Source of the DNA: Thermoleophilaceae bacterium
GTDB lineage: Bacteria; Actinomycetota; Thermoleophilia; Solirubrobacterales; Thermoleophilaceae
Assembly (NCBI GenBank): GCA_040901445.1
Contig: JBBDYQ010000022.1
Location: 1 to 64,000, forward strand
Direction of reading: 5' to 3'
DNA: 64,000 bases
Shown: positions 8,001 through 16,202 of the stretch, piece by piece
Layout: each line of letters begins with the position of its first letter
Numbering within the stretch: the first letter of the stretch is position 1
Notes under the pieces: generated by a model
What the model was told of the DNA's origin: nothing
Database searches by the model: none
What the model saw: only the letters and a program-made list of their open reading frames with translations
Position numbers and translations under genes: made by a program

Positions 8001-9197
8001 ATGCAAGGACTGCGATGCTCGCTGGCGGTTGTCGCCGCCGGCATGGCCCTCACCCTGCCCACCCCGGCCACCGCGGGGATCGAGCCGGGGGATGTGGCCT
8101 GGACCGAGGTCAGCGCGCTGCCGGGCCTCAGCATCAGCCCCGACCTCAACAACACCTACTACACCAGCGTCTACTCGGCCAGCAGCGCGCACGAGACCGC
8201 CATCCGCGGCTCCGTGCCGAACGCGCGCTACTGGTCAATTGCCGTGCTCGACCAAGCAGGGCGCGAGATCGCGAACCTCTCAGACGACGATATTGAAACG
8301 ACCGGCAACGGCTCCTACACGGTCCGCATCCGGCACGGCTGCGCTGGCCGGCCGAACTGCATGGACGTGTCAGGCGCGCCCGCCTCGGCGCTGCCGGCGC
8401 GGATGTTCTACAGGCTCTACGTCCCAAGCGACCGCACAGGCGGCGTCCCCCTGCCCGAGGTGGAGTACCGCACGCTCGACGGCGTTGACGTTCGCTCGCC
8501 GGTCCCCGCTGGGACCTGGACGGCCCTCATGCTGGGACTGCTCGAGCCGCTGCGCCCCGGCGAGCCGGCCCCCGAGGCCCTCGCAGGCCCGTCAGGCCTC
8601 GACCGCCCCGTCGCCACCCCCGCCGCCGACCCCGAGCCGCGCCGCTTCGACGGCCTCGGCGGCCAGCAGATCGAGACCCTCGCGGACGCGGGCGCTCCGG
8701 CGCCCGTCGTGGAAGCGCTGACGCAGGCGAAAGGTAGCGCCGGTCTGAACGCCACCGCCGACAACGACTACCTGATAGCGCAGTACACCTTCCGCAGCGG
8801 CAACCTCGTGCTTGCGGCGAAGGCGCCGTCGTACCGCTCGGGCGGTGCCGCGGTGAACGACCTCGGGCGCGCCGACGGCAGCGAGCAGGTCCGCTACTGG
8901 TCTGTCTGCACCGTTCAGAACACGCGGCCGGTCGAGTGTCTGCGTGACGAGCGCGTACAAGTCGATGCCGACGGGTTCTTCCGGATCGTGGTCGCTCCGG
9001 CCTGTCCGGTCGCGGGCTACAGCAATTGCCTGCGCGGCGGCGTGACGCCGAGCGTGAACAACGGCAACATCAACTACAGGAACCTGCTGGCCGCGGGCTC
9101 GTTCGCGAACGAGCGCGGGCCGCACGAGTGTCCGGCCGGCGTCTCGCAATTCTGCGGCGACTACGCGCTGCAGGCGCGTTACGTCCTGCGCGGCTGA
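8001..9197 (+). CDS. Secreted tandem-repeat protein, paralogue 1 of 3
   Basis: A 398-residue exported protein of unknown function. ATG at 8001 follows GGGAGAGATC; the signal peptide ends near PATAG. Two similar halves are visible. The first has VPNARYWSIAVLD and NGSYTVRIRHGC, followed by MFYRLYVPSDRTGGVPLPEV. The second has GNLVLAAKAPSY, SEQVRYWSVCTV and ADGFFRIVVAPACPVAGYSN. Each half repeats the pattern G-x-x-P/A-RYWS ... dGsy/F-x-I/V, so a duplicated beta-sandwich is likely; the pattern recalls DUF1214-like domains but this was not proven. It is 11 bases upstream of paralogue 2. Confidence 0.75.
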   Translation: MQGLRCSLAVVAAGMALTLPTPATAGIEPGDVAWTEVSALPGLSISPDLNNTYYTSVYSASSAHETAIRGSVPNARYWSIAVLDQAGREIANLSDDDIETTGNGSYTVRIRHGCAGRPNCMDVSGAPASALPARMFYRLYVPSDRTGGVPLPEVEYRTLDGVDVRSPVPAGTWTALMLGLLEPLRPGEPAPEALAGPSGLDRPVATPAADPEPRRFDGLGGQQIETLADAGAPAPVVEALTQAKGSAGLNATADNDYLIAQYTFRSGNLVLAAKAPSYRSGGAAVNDLGRADGSEQVRYWSVCTVQNTRPVECLRDERVQVDADGFFRIVVAPACPVAGYSNCLRGGVTPSVNNGNINYRNLLAAGSFANERGPHECPAGVSQFCGDYALQARYVLRG

Positions 9198-9208
9198 AGG
9201 AGGCAAGG

Positions 9209-10432
9209 ATGACAACGATGAAGACGATTCGCCGACTGATCTGGGTGACCGCGCTGGCGCTCGCCCTGTGGCCGGCAGCCTCGTTTGCGGCCACGCGGGC
9301 GGTCACGCCGACGTCGGCGTGGCAAAAGGTGGCGCCGAACGCGCTGAACGTCGCCTTCCCGGACGAGTACGCGGTCTACTACGTCATCCCGTACATCGCT
9401 GGGCCCGGCCTGCGCACGCTGGTCGAGGGCCAGGTTCCCGCCGCCCGCTACTGGTCGCACACGATCTACCAGACGCAAGGAGGGGCGCTCGACAACATCG
9501 ACGGCGACCGGATGGCGCTGGACGCCGACGGCAGCTACCGGATGACGATCGCGGACCGGTGTGCGGAAGCTCAGCGGAACTGCCTGAGCACGACCCGTGT
9601 GCAGCGCCCGACCCCGACCTTCGAGGGCATGCTCGTGTACCGGCTGTACGTGCCGGAGGACATCGCCTCCGGCCAGACCGGGGGCGTGCCCGTCCCGCGC
9701 GCCACATACGAGGCCGACGGCCCGGACGCCGAGGCGCGCCTGGACGCCCTCGACCTACCCGCAGCCGCGCGCGAGGCGCGCGACGTGGCGGTCTCACAGG
9801 CGGCGCTTGCGAGCCAGGAGCTCGTGTTCGAGCGCTCCATGCCGCTGTCCGGCCCGGTCCCGCAGCCCGACAACGACCCGCCGGTCCGGTCGTTCCGCTT
9901 CCACGGACACCAGGGCTCGGCGATCGACTACGCGCTCACCAAGGGCCTAATCTCGGACTCGCAGTGGGCGCTCCTGAACTCGACGCTGCCGAACCCGTCC
10001 GGCACGGGTGGTCCCTTCAGCGCGCCTGCGAACGAGTACACGTACATCTTCTACCAGCACGAGCGGGGCAACCTCGTGGTCAGCGCAAAGGCGCCGACGT
10101 ATGACCTGACCTCGTCGTCGCGCAACGCCTTCGGGCGCGACGACGGCGGCGAGCAGGTCCGCTACTGGTCGCTGTGCACGAACTCGTCGCTCACGCGCTA
10201 CATAGACTGCATCAAGGACGAGGACGTCGTGATCCCGCCAGGTGAGACCCACTTCGAGATCGTAGTCTCGCCAACGTGTCCGGTGGCGGGATACGCGAAC
10301 TGCCTGCTCTCCGGCCAAGAGGCCGTCGAGTTCGCGGTGGTCTACCGGAATCAGCTCGCCTCGGCGGCCTTCAAGGACCAGCAGCTGGCGGGCGAGTGGG
10401 CGTACGGAGGCCACTACGTCTCTCGCCCGTGA
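9209..10432 (+). CDS. Secreted tandem-repeat protein, paralogue 2 of 3
   Basis: A 407-residue paralogue of the preceding gene. AAGGAGG precedes the ATG at 9209; the signal peptide is hydrophobic (LIWVTALALALWPAASFAA). The N-terminal half has NVAFPDEYAVYYVIPY, VPAARYWSHTIYQ and DADGSYRMTIADRC; the linker has MLVYRLYVPEDIASG; the C-terminal half has GNLVVSAKAPTYD, GEQVRYWSLCTN and FEIVVSPTCPVAGYANCL. Paired Cys in matching places suggest disulfides. Its stop overlaps the GTG of paralogue 3 by 4 bases. Function unknown; in an operon with a secreted hydrolase, so substrate binding is an inference. Confidence 0.75.
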   Translation: MTTMKTIRRLIWVTALALALWPAASFAATRAVTPTSAWQKVAPNALNVAFPDEYAVYYVIPYIAGPGLRTLVEGQVPAARYWSHTIYQTQGGALDNIDGDRMALDADGSYRMTIADRCAEAQRNCLSTTRVQRPTPTFEGMLVYRLYVPEDIASGQTGGVPVPRATYEADGPDAEARLDALDLPAAAREARDVAVSQAALASQELVFERSMPLSGPVPQPDNDPPVRSFRFHGHQGSAIDYALTKGLISDSQWALLNSTLPNPSGTGGPFSAPANEYTYIFYQHERGNLVVSAKAPTYDLTSSSRNAFGRDDGGEQVRYWSLCTNSSLTRYIDCIKDEDVVIPPGETHFEIVVSPTCPVAGYANCLLSGQEAVEFAVVYRNQLASAAFKDQQLAGEWAYGGHYVSRP

Positions 10433-11713
10433 GGAGACTCGGCGCGACCCTGGCCGCGCTCTGTGCGCTCGCTGGCAGCGGCACGCCGAGCGCGACGGGG
10501 CAGGCGGGATCGGGCGACCGCGACTGCGTGTGGATCCTCGTCGACGAGCCCGACGCAGTGAACGTCGCCTACCCTGACGAGTACGCGAACTACTGGGGCA
10601 CGCTCGTGATGGCCATCCCGCCGGGTCACGAGCTCGTACTGCGCGGTCGGTTCCCGCGCGCGCTACATGTCGTTCAACGTATACGACGGGGCGCTGCGCC
10701 CGACCGACGCCCTTGCGGATCAGGAGATCGTGGCCGATGCGGGGTCGACCAACCCGTTCCTCGAGGGCGCCCGCCGCGATGCCGAGATGCGTGACTACAC
10801 GGTGCGGATCGTGCCAGGGACGCCGCCGCCCGGCGGCCGCGAGCCGAACACGGTCTACTTGGCGAGCGCCGGCCGCGCCGCGTACGAGGGCGGGATCCTC
10901 TATCGGGTCTACATCCCGGACCTCGGCACGGACGACACCGGTGGGGTTGGGCTGCCGGAAGTGCTCCTGCGCGACCCAGAGGGCGCGATGCGCACGATTC
11001 CCGCCCGCTGCGGCGCGGTGCAGGCGGACCTGCCGCCGACGCTTACCGAGGCCTACGCGAGCGCCGACGCGCCCGAGACCCCGGTCAGCCACCCGGCGAC
11101 CAACCCGCTCGACTGGGACGTCTTCTTCAACCTGCCCTACACCCAGGCCACGCTTAACACGCGAGGCACCCCGGCGAACGGTCCCGCGGCCGCGACCGTG
11201 CCGGCCGACCGGAGCGGGGGCTACCTGAGCAACGTGCACAACGCCTACGCCTACGCCTACGCGACCGGCCACCGCAGATTCGGCCAGGTGCTCGTCTTAC
11301 GCGGAAGGGCCCCGAGCGCCCCTGCGACGCGCGACGGCCCGGCGGTGATGGGCTCGGGCGAGTTGCGCTATTGGTCGATCTGCGAGAACGAGCGCCACAG
11401 CACGCGGTTCGTCGCCTGCCTCGCCGACGAGGACTTCGTCCTGGACGAGACGGGCTGGTTCACGCTCGTCGTCTCCAGCCCGGCGCAGCGGCCCGCCAAC
11501 GCGCGGCGCGAATGCGGGGTCAACTGGCTGCCCTGGGGTGCGAGCCCAGAGACGTTGCTCATCCTGCGCCACATGCTTCCGGCGCCGGGCTTTTCCCACG
11601 CGATCCAGCGCGTCGAGCGCCCCGGTGATGAGGATCGCGTCGTGGGTGACTACCTGCCGGGCGGGCAGCACACGAGCCGCACCAGCTTCGAAGCGCTCGG
11701 CTGTCGCATCTAA
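10429..11713 (+). pseudogene. Secreted tandem-repeat protein, paralogue 3 of 3, frameshifted
   Basis: Starts at GTG 10429 with a signal-like N-terminus, then NVAYPDEYANYWGTLV and LVLRGRFPRA in one frame. The matching continuation (RYMSFNVYDGALRPTDAL) is in another frame, joined at about 10655-10665 inside a CG-dinucleotide run. From there the protein continues to 11713 with ILYRVYIPDLGTDDTGG, GELRYWSICENE and WFTLVVSSPAQRP, the same duplicated plan as its neighbours. One unit of CG gained or lost explains the shift. It is either a recent inactivation or a sequencing error; the remainder is well preserved. Confidence 0.7.
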
Positions 11714-11773
11714 CGGACAAGGGCGGCGGTCGCGTTTTGGTGTTTCGCACAAGTGGCGCGGCGCCGTTGCCCG

Positions 11774-11779
11774 TAGCTT
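11774..11779 (+). promoter_or_regulatory. -10 element of a leaderless-type promoter before the desaturase
   Basis: TAGCTT lies 6 bases before an ATG at 11786. The same string CGTAGCTTCGCGGCATGG stands directly before comEA (63741-63758), where the ATG is that of comEA. Confidence 0.45.
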
Positions 11780-11785
11780 CGCGGC

Positions 11786-11917
11786 ATGGGAATTAACGTC
11801 GCAGCCGCCGACGGCCTGACCGCCTACCACGACCACCGGATGCCGGACGGCCGGGACTTGCGCGGCCGACCCGAAGGGAGTGCTGCCAGCGATGAGGAGA
11901 CGGGGCGATGGAGCTAG
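11786..11917 (+). CDS. Possible leader peptide overlapping the desaturase start
   Basis: A 43-codon frame beginning at the ATG placed 6 bases after the TAGCTT -10 box, ending at 11915-11917, 10 bases inside the following gene. No domain is visible; it is rich in Asp, Arg and Gly. Position and overlap suggest an upstream frame translated leaderlessly and coupled to the desaturase. It could equally be noise in high-GC DNA. Confidence 0.3.
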   Translation: MGINVAAADGLTAYHDHRMPDGRDLRGRPEGSAASDEETGRWS

Positions 11918-13926
11918 CAACGGCGCCCGCGGCGGCTGTCTCCCACGCAGTCCCTCATCCTGGCGAGCCGGTTCCGGTCCTCGCGCTCCCAACCGTGGGG
12001 ATCTTCTTCGGTGCGCTCGCGGCCTGGGGCCTCGCCACTTGGGCGGCGATCGGCGACCTCGCCTCACCGTGGGCGACGATCCCGGTGCACGCGGCGGTCA
12101 CCTTCGTCATGTTCACGGTCGCCCACGAAGCCACCCACTACGCGATCAGCCGCACCCGCTGGGTGAACGGTCTTTTCGGCCGCCTGGCGGCGCCGTTCGT
12201 GGCTGCGTGGGGGTCGTTCCCGGTGTTCAGCTACATCCACATAGAGCATCACCGTCACTCGAACGACGAAGGCTCAGACCCCGACACCTACGCCAGCCAC
12301 GGCCGCTGGTGGCAGCTCCCGTTCCGCTGGGCGAGCATCGACCTCTGGTACACGCGCTTCTACGCCAGCCGGTGGCGCAGCCGCTCCGCGGCCGAGGTTG
12401 CCGAGACCGCTGCCGTGGCCGTGCTCTCGGCCGTCGGCATCGCCGCCTGCGCCGCGACCGGCAACCTGTGGACGCTCGCCGTCGCCTACGTGCTTCCGCA
12501 GCGGATCGGACTGCTCGTGCTCGCTTGGTGGTTCGACTGGCTGCCTCACCATGGGCTCGCCGAGACGCAGCGCGAGAACCGGTACCGTGCGGCCCGCGCG
12601 CGGGTCGGGATGGAGTGGCTGTTCACGCCGCTGATGCTTTCCCAGAACTACCACTTGGTCCACCACCTGCACCCCTCGATCCCCTTTTACCGTTACCTGG
12701 CCGCCTGGCGGCGAAACGAGGAGGCCTATCTTGAGCGGGACGCGGCGATCGCGACGGTCTTCGGCCACCAGCTGACGTCGGAGGAGTATCGCGTCTGGCG
12801 TGAGCTCGACAGTTTCTCCCTCGCCCGCCTGCGACCGGTCGAGGTTCCGGAGGGCTCTTCGGCCCCTCGCGCCGTATTTGCCCGCGTTCCGGTCGCCGAG
12901 GTAAAACGGCTGACCGAGGACAGCGTCCTGATTACCTTCGACGTGCCCGAGGCACTGCGCGACCAGTTCGGCTTCACGCACGGCCAGCACCTCACCGTGC
13001 GGACCGATCTTGGCGGGGAGGGCGTCCGCCGCAACTACTCGATCTGCTCGGCGGCTACCGGCGGCCCGCTTCGGATCGCCGTCAAGCGCATCCCCGACGG
13101 AGCCTTCTCGACTTTTGCGATGCAGCAGCTCGTGGCCGGCGACGAACTCGAGCTGATGACCCCGACGGGGCGGTTCGGGGCGGAGCTGGATCCTCTTGCA
13201 GCCAAGCACTACGTCGCGATCGCCGCCGGCAGCGGAATTACGCCGATCCTGTCGATCCTCGCGACGACGCTCGAGGTCGAGGCCGAGAGCCGCTTCACCC
13301 TCATCTACGGCAACCGCACGAGGGCTTCGACGATGTTCCGCGACGAGCTCGACGAGCTCGAGTTGCGCTACTCGGACCGGCTCGAGATCCTCCACGTCGT
13401 CTCGCGGGAGCCGCAGTCCGAGCTGCTCAGTACCGGCCGCATCGACCGCGAGAAGCTTGAGATTCTGCTCGCGACCACCCTGCCGCCCGACGAGATCGAC
13501 GAGTGGTTCCTCTGCGGGCCGCTCGGGCTGACTGAGACGGCGCGTGAGACTCTGCTCGAGCATGGGGTCCACCCCGAGCGCGTCCGCCTCGAGCTGTTCT
13601 ACGGCTACGACGCTGCAAGCAGCTCCTCGACCGCGCGAGAGACGATCGTGCCATGCGTGGCGAGCTTCATGCTCGACGGGGCCGAGTACATCGTCGGCCT
13701 CGAAGGTGACGAGTCGATTCTCGAAGCGGCGCTGCGGGTGCGAAGCGACGTGCCCTACGCGTGTATGGGCGGCGCTTGCGGAACCTGCCGCGCGAAGCTC
13801 GTCTCCGGCAACCTCGAGATGGACCACAACTTCGCGCTCGGCCAGGACGACCTCGATCGCGGCTACGTCCTCACCTGCCAGTCGCACCCAACGACGCCGC
13901 AGGTGAGAGTCGACTATGACGGCTGA
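11908..13926 (+). CDS. Membrane di-iron desaturase/hydroxylase fused to a 2Fe-2S flavin reductase
   Basis: A 672-residue two-part enzyme. Residues 1-300 are a fatty-acid desaturase-type membrane domain with the histidine boxes HEATH (73-77), HIEHH (111-115) and HLVHH (249-253), between hydrophobic segments. Residues about 315-560 are a ferredoxin-NADP reductase unit (RRNYSICSAA for FAD, AAGSGITPI for NADPH, LELFYG). The C-terminus is a plant-type ferredoxin with PYACMGGACGTCRA and a last Cys in LTCQSHP. The reductase half resembles PaaK/KshB-type reductases. The fusion should deliver electrons from NAD(P)H straight to the di-iron site; the substrate (acyl chain, alkane, carotenoid or sterol) cannot be read from sequence. 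Confidence 0.85.
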   Translation: MELATAPAAAVSHAVPHPGEPVPVLALPTVGIFFGALAAWGLATWAAIGDLASPWATIPVHAAVTFVMFTVAHEATHYAISRTRWVNGLFGRLAAPFVAAWGSFPVFSYIHIEHHRHSNDEGSDPDTYASHGRWWQLPFRWASIDLWYTRFYASRWRSRSAAEVAETAAVAVLSAVGIAACAATGNLWTLAVAYVLPQRIGLLVLAWWFDWLPHHGLAETQRENRYRAARARVGMEWLFTPLMLSQNYHLVHHLHPSIPFYRYLAAWRRNEEAYLERDAAIATVFGHQLTSEEYRVWRELDSFSLARLRPVEVPEGSSAPRAVFARVPVAEVKRLTEDSVLITFDVPEALRDQFGFTHGQHLTVRTDLGGEGVRRNYSICSAATGGPLRIAVKRIPDGAFSTFAMQQLVAGDELELMTPTGRFGAELDPLAAKHYVAIAAGSGITPILSILATTLEVEAESRFTLIYGNRTRASTMFRDELDELELRYSDRLEILHVVSREPQSELLSTGRIDREKLEILLATTLPPDEIDEWFLCGPLGLTETARETLLEHGVHPERVRLELFYGYDAASSSSTARETIVPCVASFMLDGAEYIVGLEGDESILEAALRVRSDVPYACMGGACGTCRAKLVSGNLEMDHNFALGQDDLDRGYVLTCQSHPTTPQVRVDYDG

Positions 13927-14092
13927 GGCGTAGCCCCTGGGCACCTCGACGCACCCGCGCGGCGGTTACTCGTCGGCCACCGTTCCAGCGGGCGTGGCCG
14001 TCGGCCGAGACGCGCGTAATCGCGCACGCTTTCGAAGCGCTCCAGCCCCGCTCACGCAGTAGCCTTGACCCAGATGACCCCGGCCCCGGCTC

Positions 14093-14136
14093 GTGGTCCA
14101 GGCGGTCGCGGGTTCGAGTCCCGTTGCTCACCTCTC
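14093..14136 (+). repeat. tRNA-His 3' fragment, att scar copy 2
   Basis: Forty-four bases matching scars 1 and 3 with two differences (T at 14125 and at 14133), beginning exactly at the GTG anticodon (14093-14095) and running to the acceptor end. The upstream arm shared by scars 1 and 3 is missing here, so this junction came from a different element or has lost its arm. Confidence 0.78.
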
Positions 14137-14142
14137 GGAAGG

Positions 14143-14168
14143 CCCTGCGTAGCGGGGTCTTTTCTCTT
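14143..14168 (+). terminator. Intrinsic terminator behind tRNA-His scar 2
   Basis: Stem CCCTGC (14143-14148), loop GTA, stem GCGGGG (14152-14157), followed by TCTTTTCTCTT. Decayed versions stand behind scar 1 and scar 4, so the tRNA 3' end was copied together with its terminator. Confidence 0.6.
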
Positions 14169-14466
14169 GTTCGGCCGTTCGGGACATCAATCGCATGCCG
14201 CGGACGGCGCGCTTCCTCGCCGTCAGAGCGATGACGGCATGGAGGATCAGCACCGTGGGACGACGTCCACACGGGATCTGATACCGCTCAGTAGCCGCGT
14301 TGCTCGTGTGGCAGCGAGGCTTCGAGGTCTTGCCGCCGCTGGCTCTTCTTGCTCGCGGTCAGCTTGTGCGGCTTGCAGAGCAGGCAGCCTGCGCGTCGGT
14401 GCTTCGGGCGGTGCCGACGGTGATGCATCGCGCTGATCGTAGGCGACGTCCGCGCGGCTCCGGAGC

Positions 14467-14736
14467 ATGCCCGCTGTGCCGACGGTCAGCCGTTTCTACG
14501 GGATCACGATCCAGATGTTCTTCAAGGAGCATGGCATTCCGCACTTCCACGCCCGTTACGCAGGGCAGATTGCCGTTTACTCAGTTGGGCCGTTCGAGCG
14601 TATTCGCGGCCAGCTACCTACACGTGCCGAGCGGCTGATCCACGAGTGGGCCGAGTTGCACCGCGCCGAGTTGATGCGAAACTGGGAGCTGGCGAGAGCA
14701 GGCAAGCCACTGGACCGAATCGAGCCGTTGAAATGA
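14467..14736 (+). CDS. DUF4160 domain protein
   Basis: An 89-residue protein with the family hallmarks FYGITIQMFFKEHGIPHFHA, then RYAGQIAVYSV and a helical end (EWAELHRAELMRNWELARAG). It overlaps the next gene by 4 bases (ATGA). DUF4160 genes are very often paired with DUF2442 genes and behave like a toxin-antitoxin-type or mobile cargo pair, but no biochemical activity is established. It sits between two tRNA-His scars, so it is island cargo. Confidence 0.8.
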   Translation: MPAVPTVSRFYGITIQMFFKEHGIPHFHARYAGQIAVYSVGPFERIRGQLPTRAERLIHEWAELHRAELMRNWELARAGKPLDRIEPLK

Positions 14737-15011
14737 GCGAGATCCACGACATCATCGAAGTTGAGGTCGTCGGAAAGCACGCGCTTCGCGTGACCTTTGA
14801 CGATGGAGCGGTTCGAGAGGTTGATCTCGGAGGTCACCTCGACGGACCCGTCTTCGAACCCCTGCGTGATCCGGCGCTGTTCTCCCAGGTGCAGGTCGAC
14901 CCGGAGTCCGGGACAGTCACCTGGCCCACCGGCGCCGATCTCGACCCGATCATCGTCTACGAAGGACTGCCACCGCTCCACGCGCGCGCCGTACGCGAGG
15001 CCGCAGCCTGA
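14733..15011 (+). CDS. DUF2442 domain protein
   Basis: A 92-residue partner of the DUF4160 gene. It shows the typical VEVVGKHALRVTFDDGAVRE, then DLGGHLDGPVFEPLRDPALF and GTVTWPTGADLDP. The ATG at 14733 overlaps the DUF4160 stop, indicating translational coupling. Function unknown; the pair is proposed to work together. Confidence 0.8.
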   Translation: MSEIHDIIEVEVVGKHALRVTFDDGAVREVDLGGHLDGPVFEPLRDPALFSQVQVDPESGTVTWPTGADLDPIIVYEGLPPLHARAVREAAA

Positions 15012-15156
15012 CATTCAATCGGGCCGCCGGTCCCGGATTCGGTGCGTCAGCCGGTGAAGTTCTGCGATCTCCTGGCGTCGCTTGGAGTTCGAGTAGCGTC
15101 CCATCAGGGACCTTCGCGCTTGAGGGGATGGGATCCTCTGGCGGGCTAGCGAGAAA

Positions 15157-15219
15157 AAGCAGGGACCGGGTCGGTCTCCCGGCTCGTCTCCGACACGGGC
15201 GCGCCGTCGGTCCCTGCTT
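15157..15219 (-). terminator. Intrinsic terminator of the cupredoxin gene
   Basis: Twelve-base inverted repeat AAGCAGGGACCG (15157-15168) and CGGTCCCTGCTT (15208-15219). Read on the minus strand, the stem follows the cupredoxin stop by 20 bases and is followed by TTTTTCTC, as in a rho-independent terminator. It may also stop transcripts coming from the DUF2442 gene. Confidence 0.65.
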
Positions 15220-15239
15220 GAGCCCGGCCCGGTGTCCGG

Positions 15240-15761
15240 CTATAAGCTCGGGGTGACCTCCACCGTTCCGGTCATACCCACGCCCGCGTGGTGGACGCAG
15301 AGATAGCTGTACGTACCGGGCTCCTCGAAAGTCACCGTGAACGCGTGGTCGTTGCCGTTCATGCGGACCAGCTCCGGCTGGTTCGGCTCGAAGCCCTGCT
15401 CCCCTGCCGTCCCCCCGATCTGCGGGTCGGAGAATGTGACGGAGTGGCAGTGGTTCGCGAGCCACTCCCACGTGACCGATTCGCCGGCCTCGATCGTCGT
15501 GTTCGAACCCTTGCTGTCCCTGTCGATGAAGCTGAAGCCCACGACGAGCGCTTCCCCGGCCGAGGGCGTCTCGGGCGCGGCCTGGAGGTTCTTCGCGCAG
15601 TCGTGCCCGAGCGGGTCGAAGACCGGCGTGAGCGGGAAGAGGTGAACCGCGTGCGCAGGTTGAACCCCGACCGCCAGCACCCCGAGAAGCACGGGCACCG
15701 CCGCCACACCGAGGCGCCGGCACATGCGCAGAGCCAGACTTCGCGCGTCATTCACTGCCAT
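15240..15761 (-). CDS. Secreted cupredoxin (plastocyanin-like blue copper protein)
   Basis: A 173-residue exported protein. ATG at 15761 is set by GGGAGGT 8 bases upstream; the signal peptide is LGVAAVPVLLGVLAVGVQ ending PAHA. The cupredoxin fold carries the copper ligands: His in NHCHSVTF, then Cys, His and Met in YSYLCVHHAGVGMTG. VTWEWLANHCHSV resembles plastocyanin-like electron carriers. It has its own terminator and stands alone, so its redox partner is unknown. Confidence 0.82.
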   Translation of the reverse strand: MAVNDARSLALRMCRRLGVAAVPVLLGVLAVGVQPAHAVHLFPLTPVFDPLGHDCAKNLQAAPETPSAGEALVVGFSFIDRDSKGSNTTIEAGESVTWEWLANHCHSVTFSDPQIGGTAGEQGFEPNQPELVRMNGNDHAFTVTFEEPGTYSYLCVHHAGVGMTGTVEVTPSL

Positions 15762-16153
15762 GGGGCACCACCTCCCGCTAGACCCACCCGAGATCATCTC
15801 GGAAAGCGCGGGGCGAGGCAAGCGCGCGTTACGTCAGCCGTGGCGGGCGACGTCTACCTGTCTGCCGTCGGCCACAGACCGTTCACGCCTCGCTGCGTCA
15901 CATGAAACCCCTCTAGCGCGAGAAGGACTGCGCCCGTCGCGGGAGTTCGCGTCCTTGGCGAGGTCGATCGCGGTATCGGATCGAAGACGACGGTGAACGT
16001 GAACGGCGCGACGGAGCCGGCCACCGTACGCGCCGCGTCGGACCCTTCGCGAGGCATCGATCCGGGCATCTGTGCGCCCTGCGACAAACCGGATGGGTGG
16101 CCGCGAACCAGACTTGTCAAGGCGTTCTTGCGCCAACTTGGCCTGTAGTGCCC
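15762..16153. other. Intergenic region leading into tRNA-His scar 3
   Basis: No gene seen. The right part (16050-16140) is the arm-like sequence shared with 3223-3301. Confidence 0.5.
16050..16140 (+). repeat. Arm-like sequence upstream of tRNA-His scar 3
   Basis: Matches 3223-3301 in several blocks: CGAGGCATCGAT at the left, CGAACCAG, GTCAAG, and TGCGCCAACTTG ending 14 bases before the tRNA core. It suggests that the elements ending at scars 1 and 3 used related integrases. Confidence 0.5.
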
Positions 16154-16202
16154 CGCTTGTGGTCCAGGCGGTCGCGGGTTCGAGTCCCGTCGCTCACCCC
16201 TC
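16154..16202 (+). repeat. tRNA-His 3' fragment, att scar copy 3
   Basis: Identical over 49 bases to scar 1. It has the GTG anticodon (16159-16161), T arm and acceptor 3' strand but no 5' half. The downstream terminator present behind scar 2 is missing. The overlapping minus-strand gene ends inside this fragment. Confidence 0.8.

Larger units (their letters stand above)
13927..14466. other. Intergenic junction region containing tRNA-His scar 2
   Basis: Apart from the tRNA-His fragment and its terminator, nothing recognisable was seen. Frames across 14300-14466 have Ala/Arg-rich nonsense composition. Confidence 0.55.
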
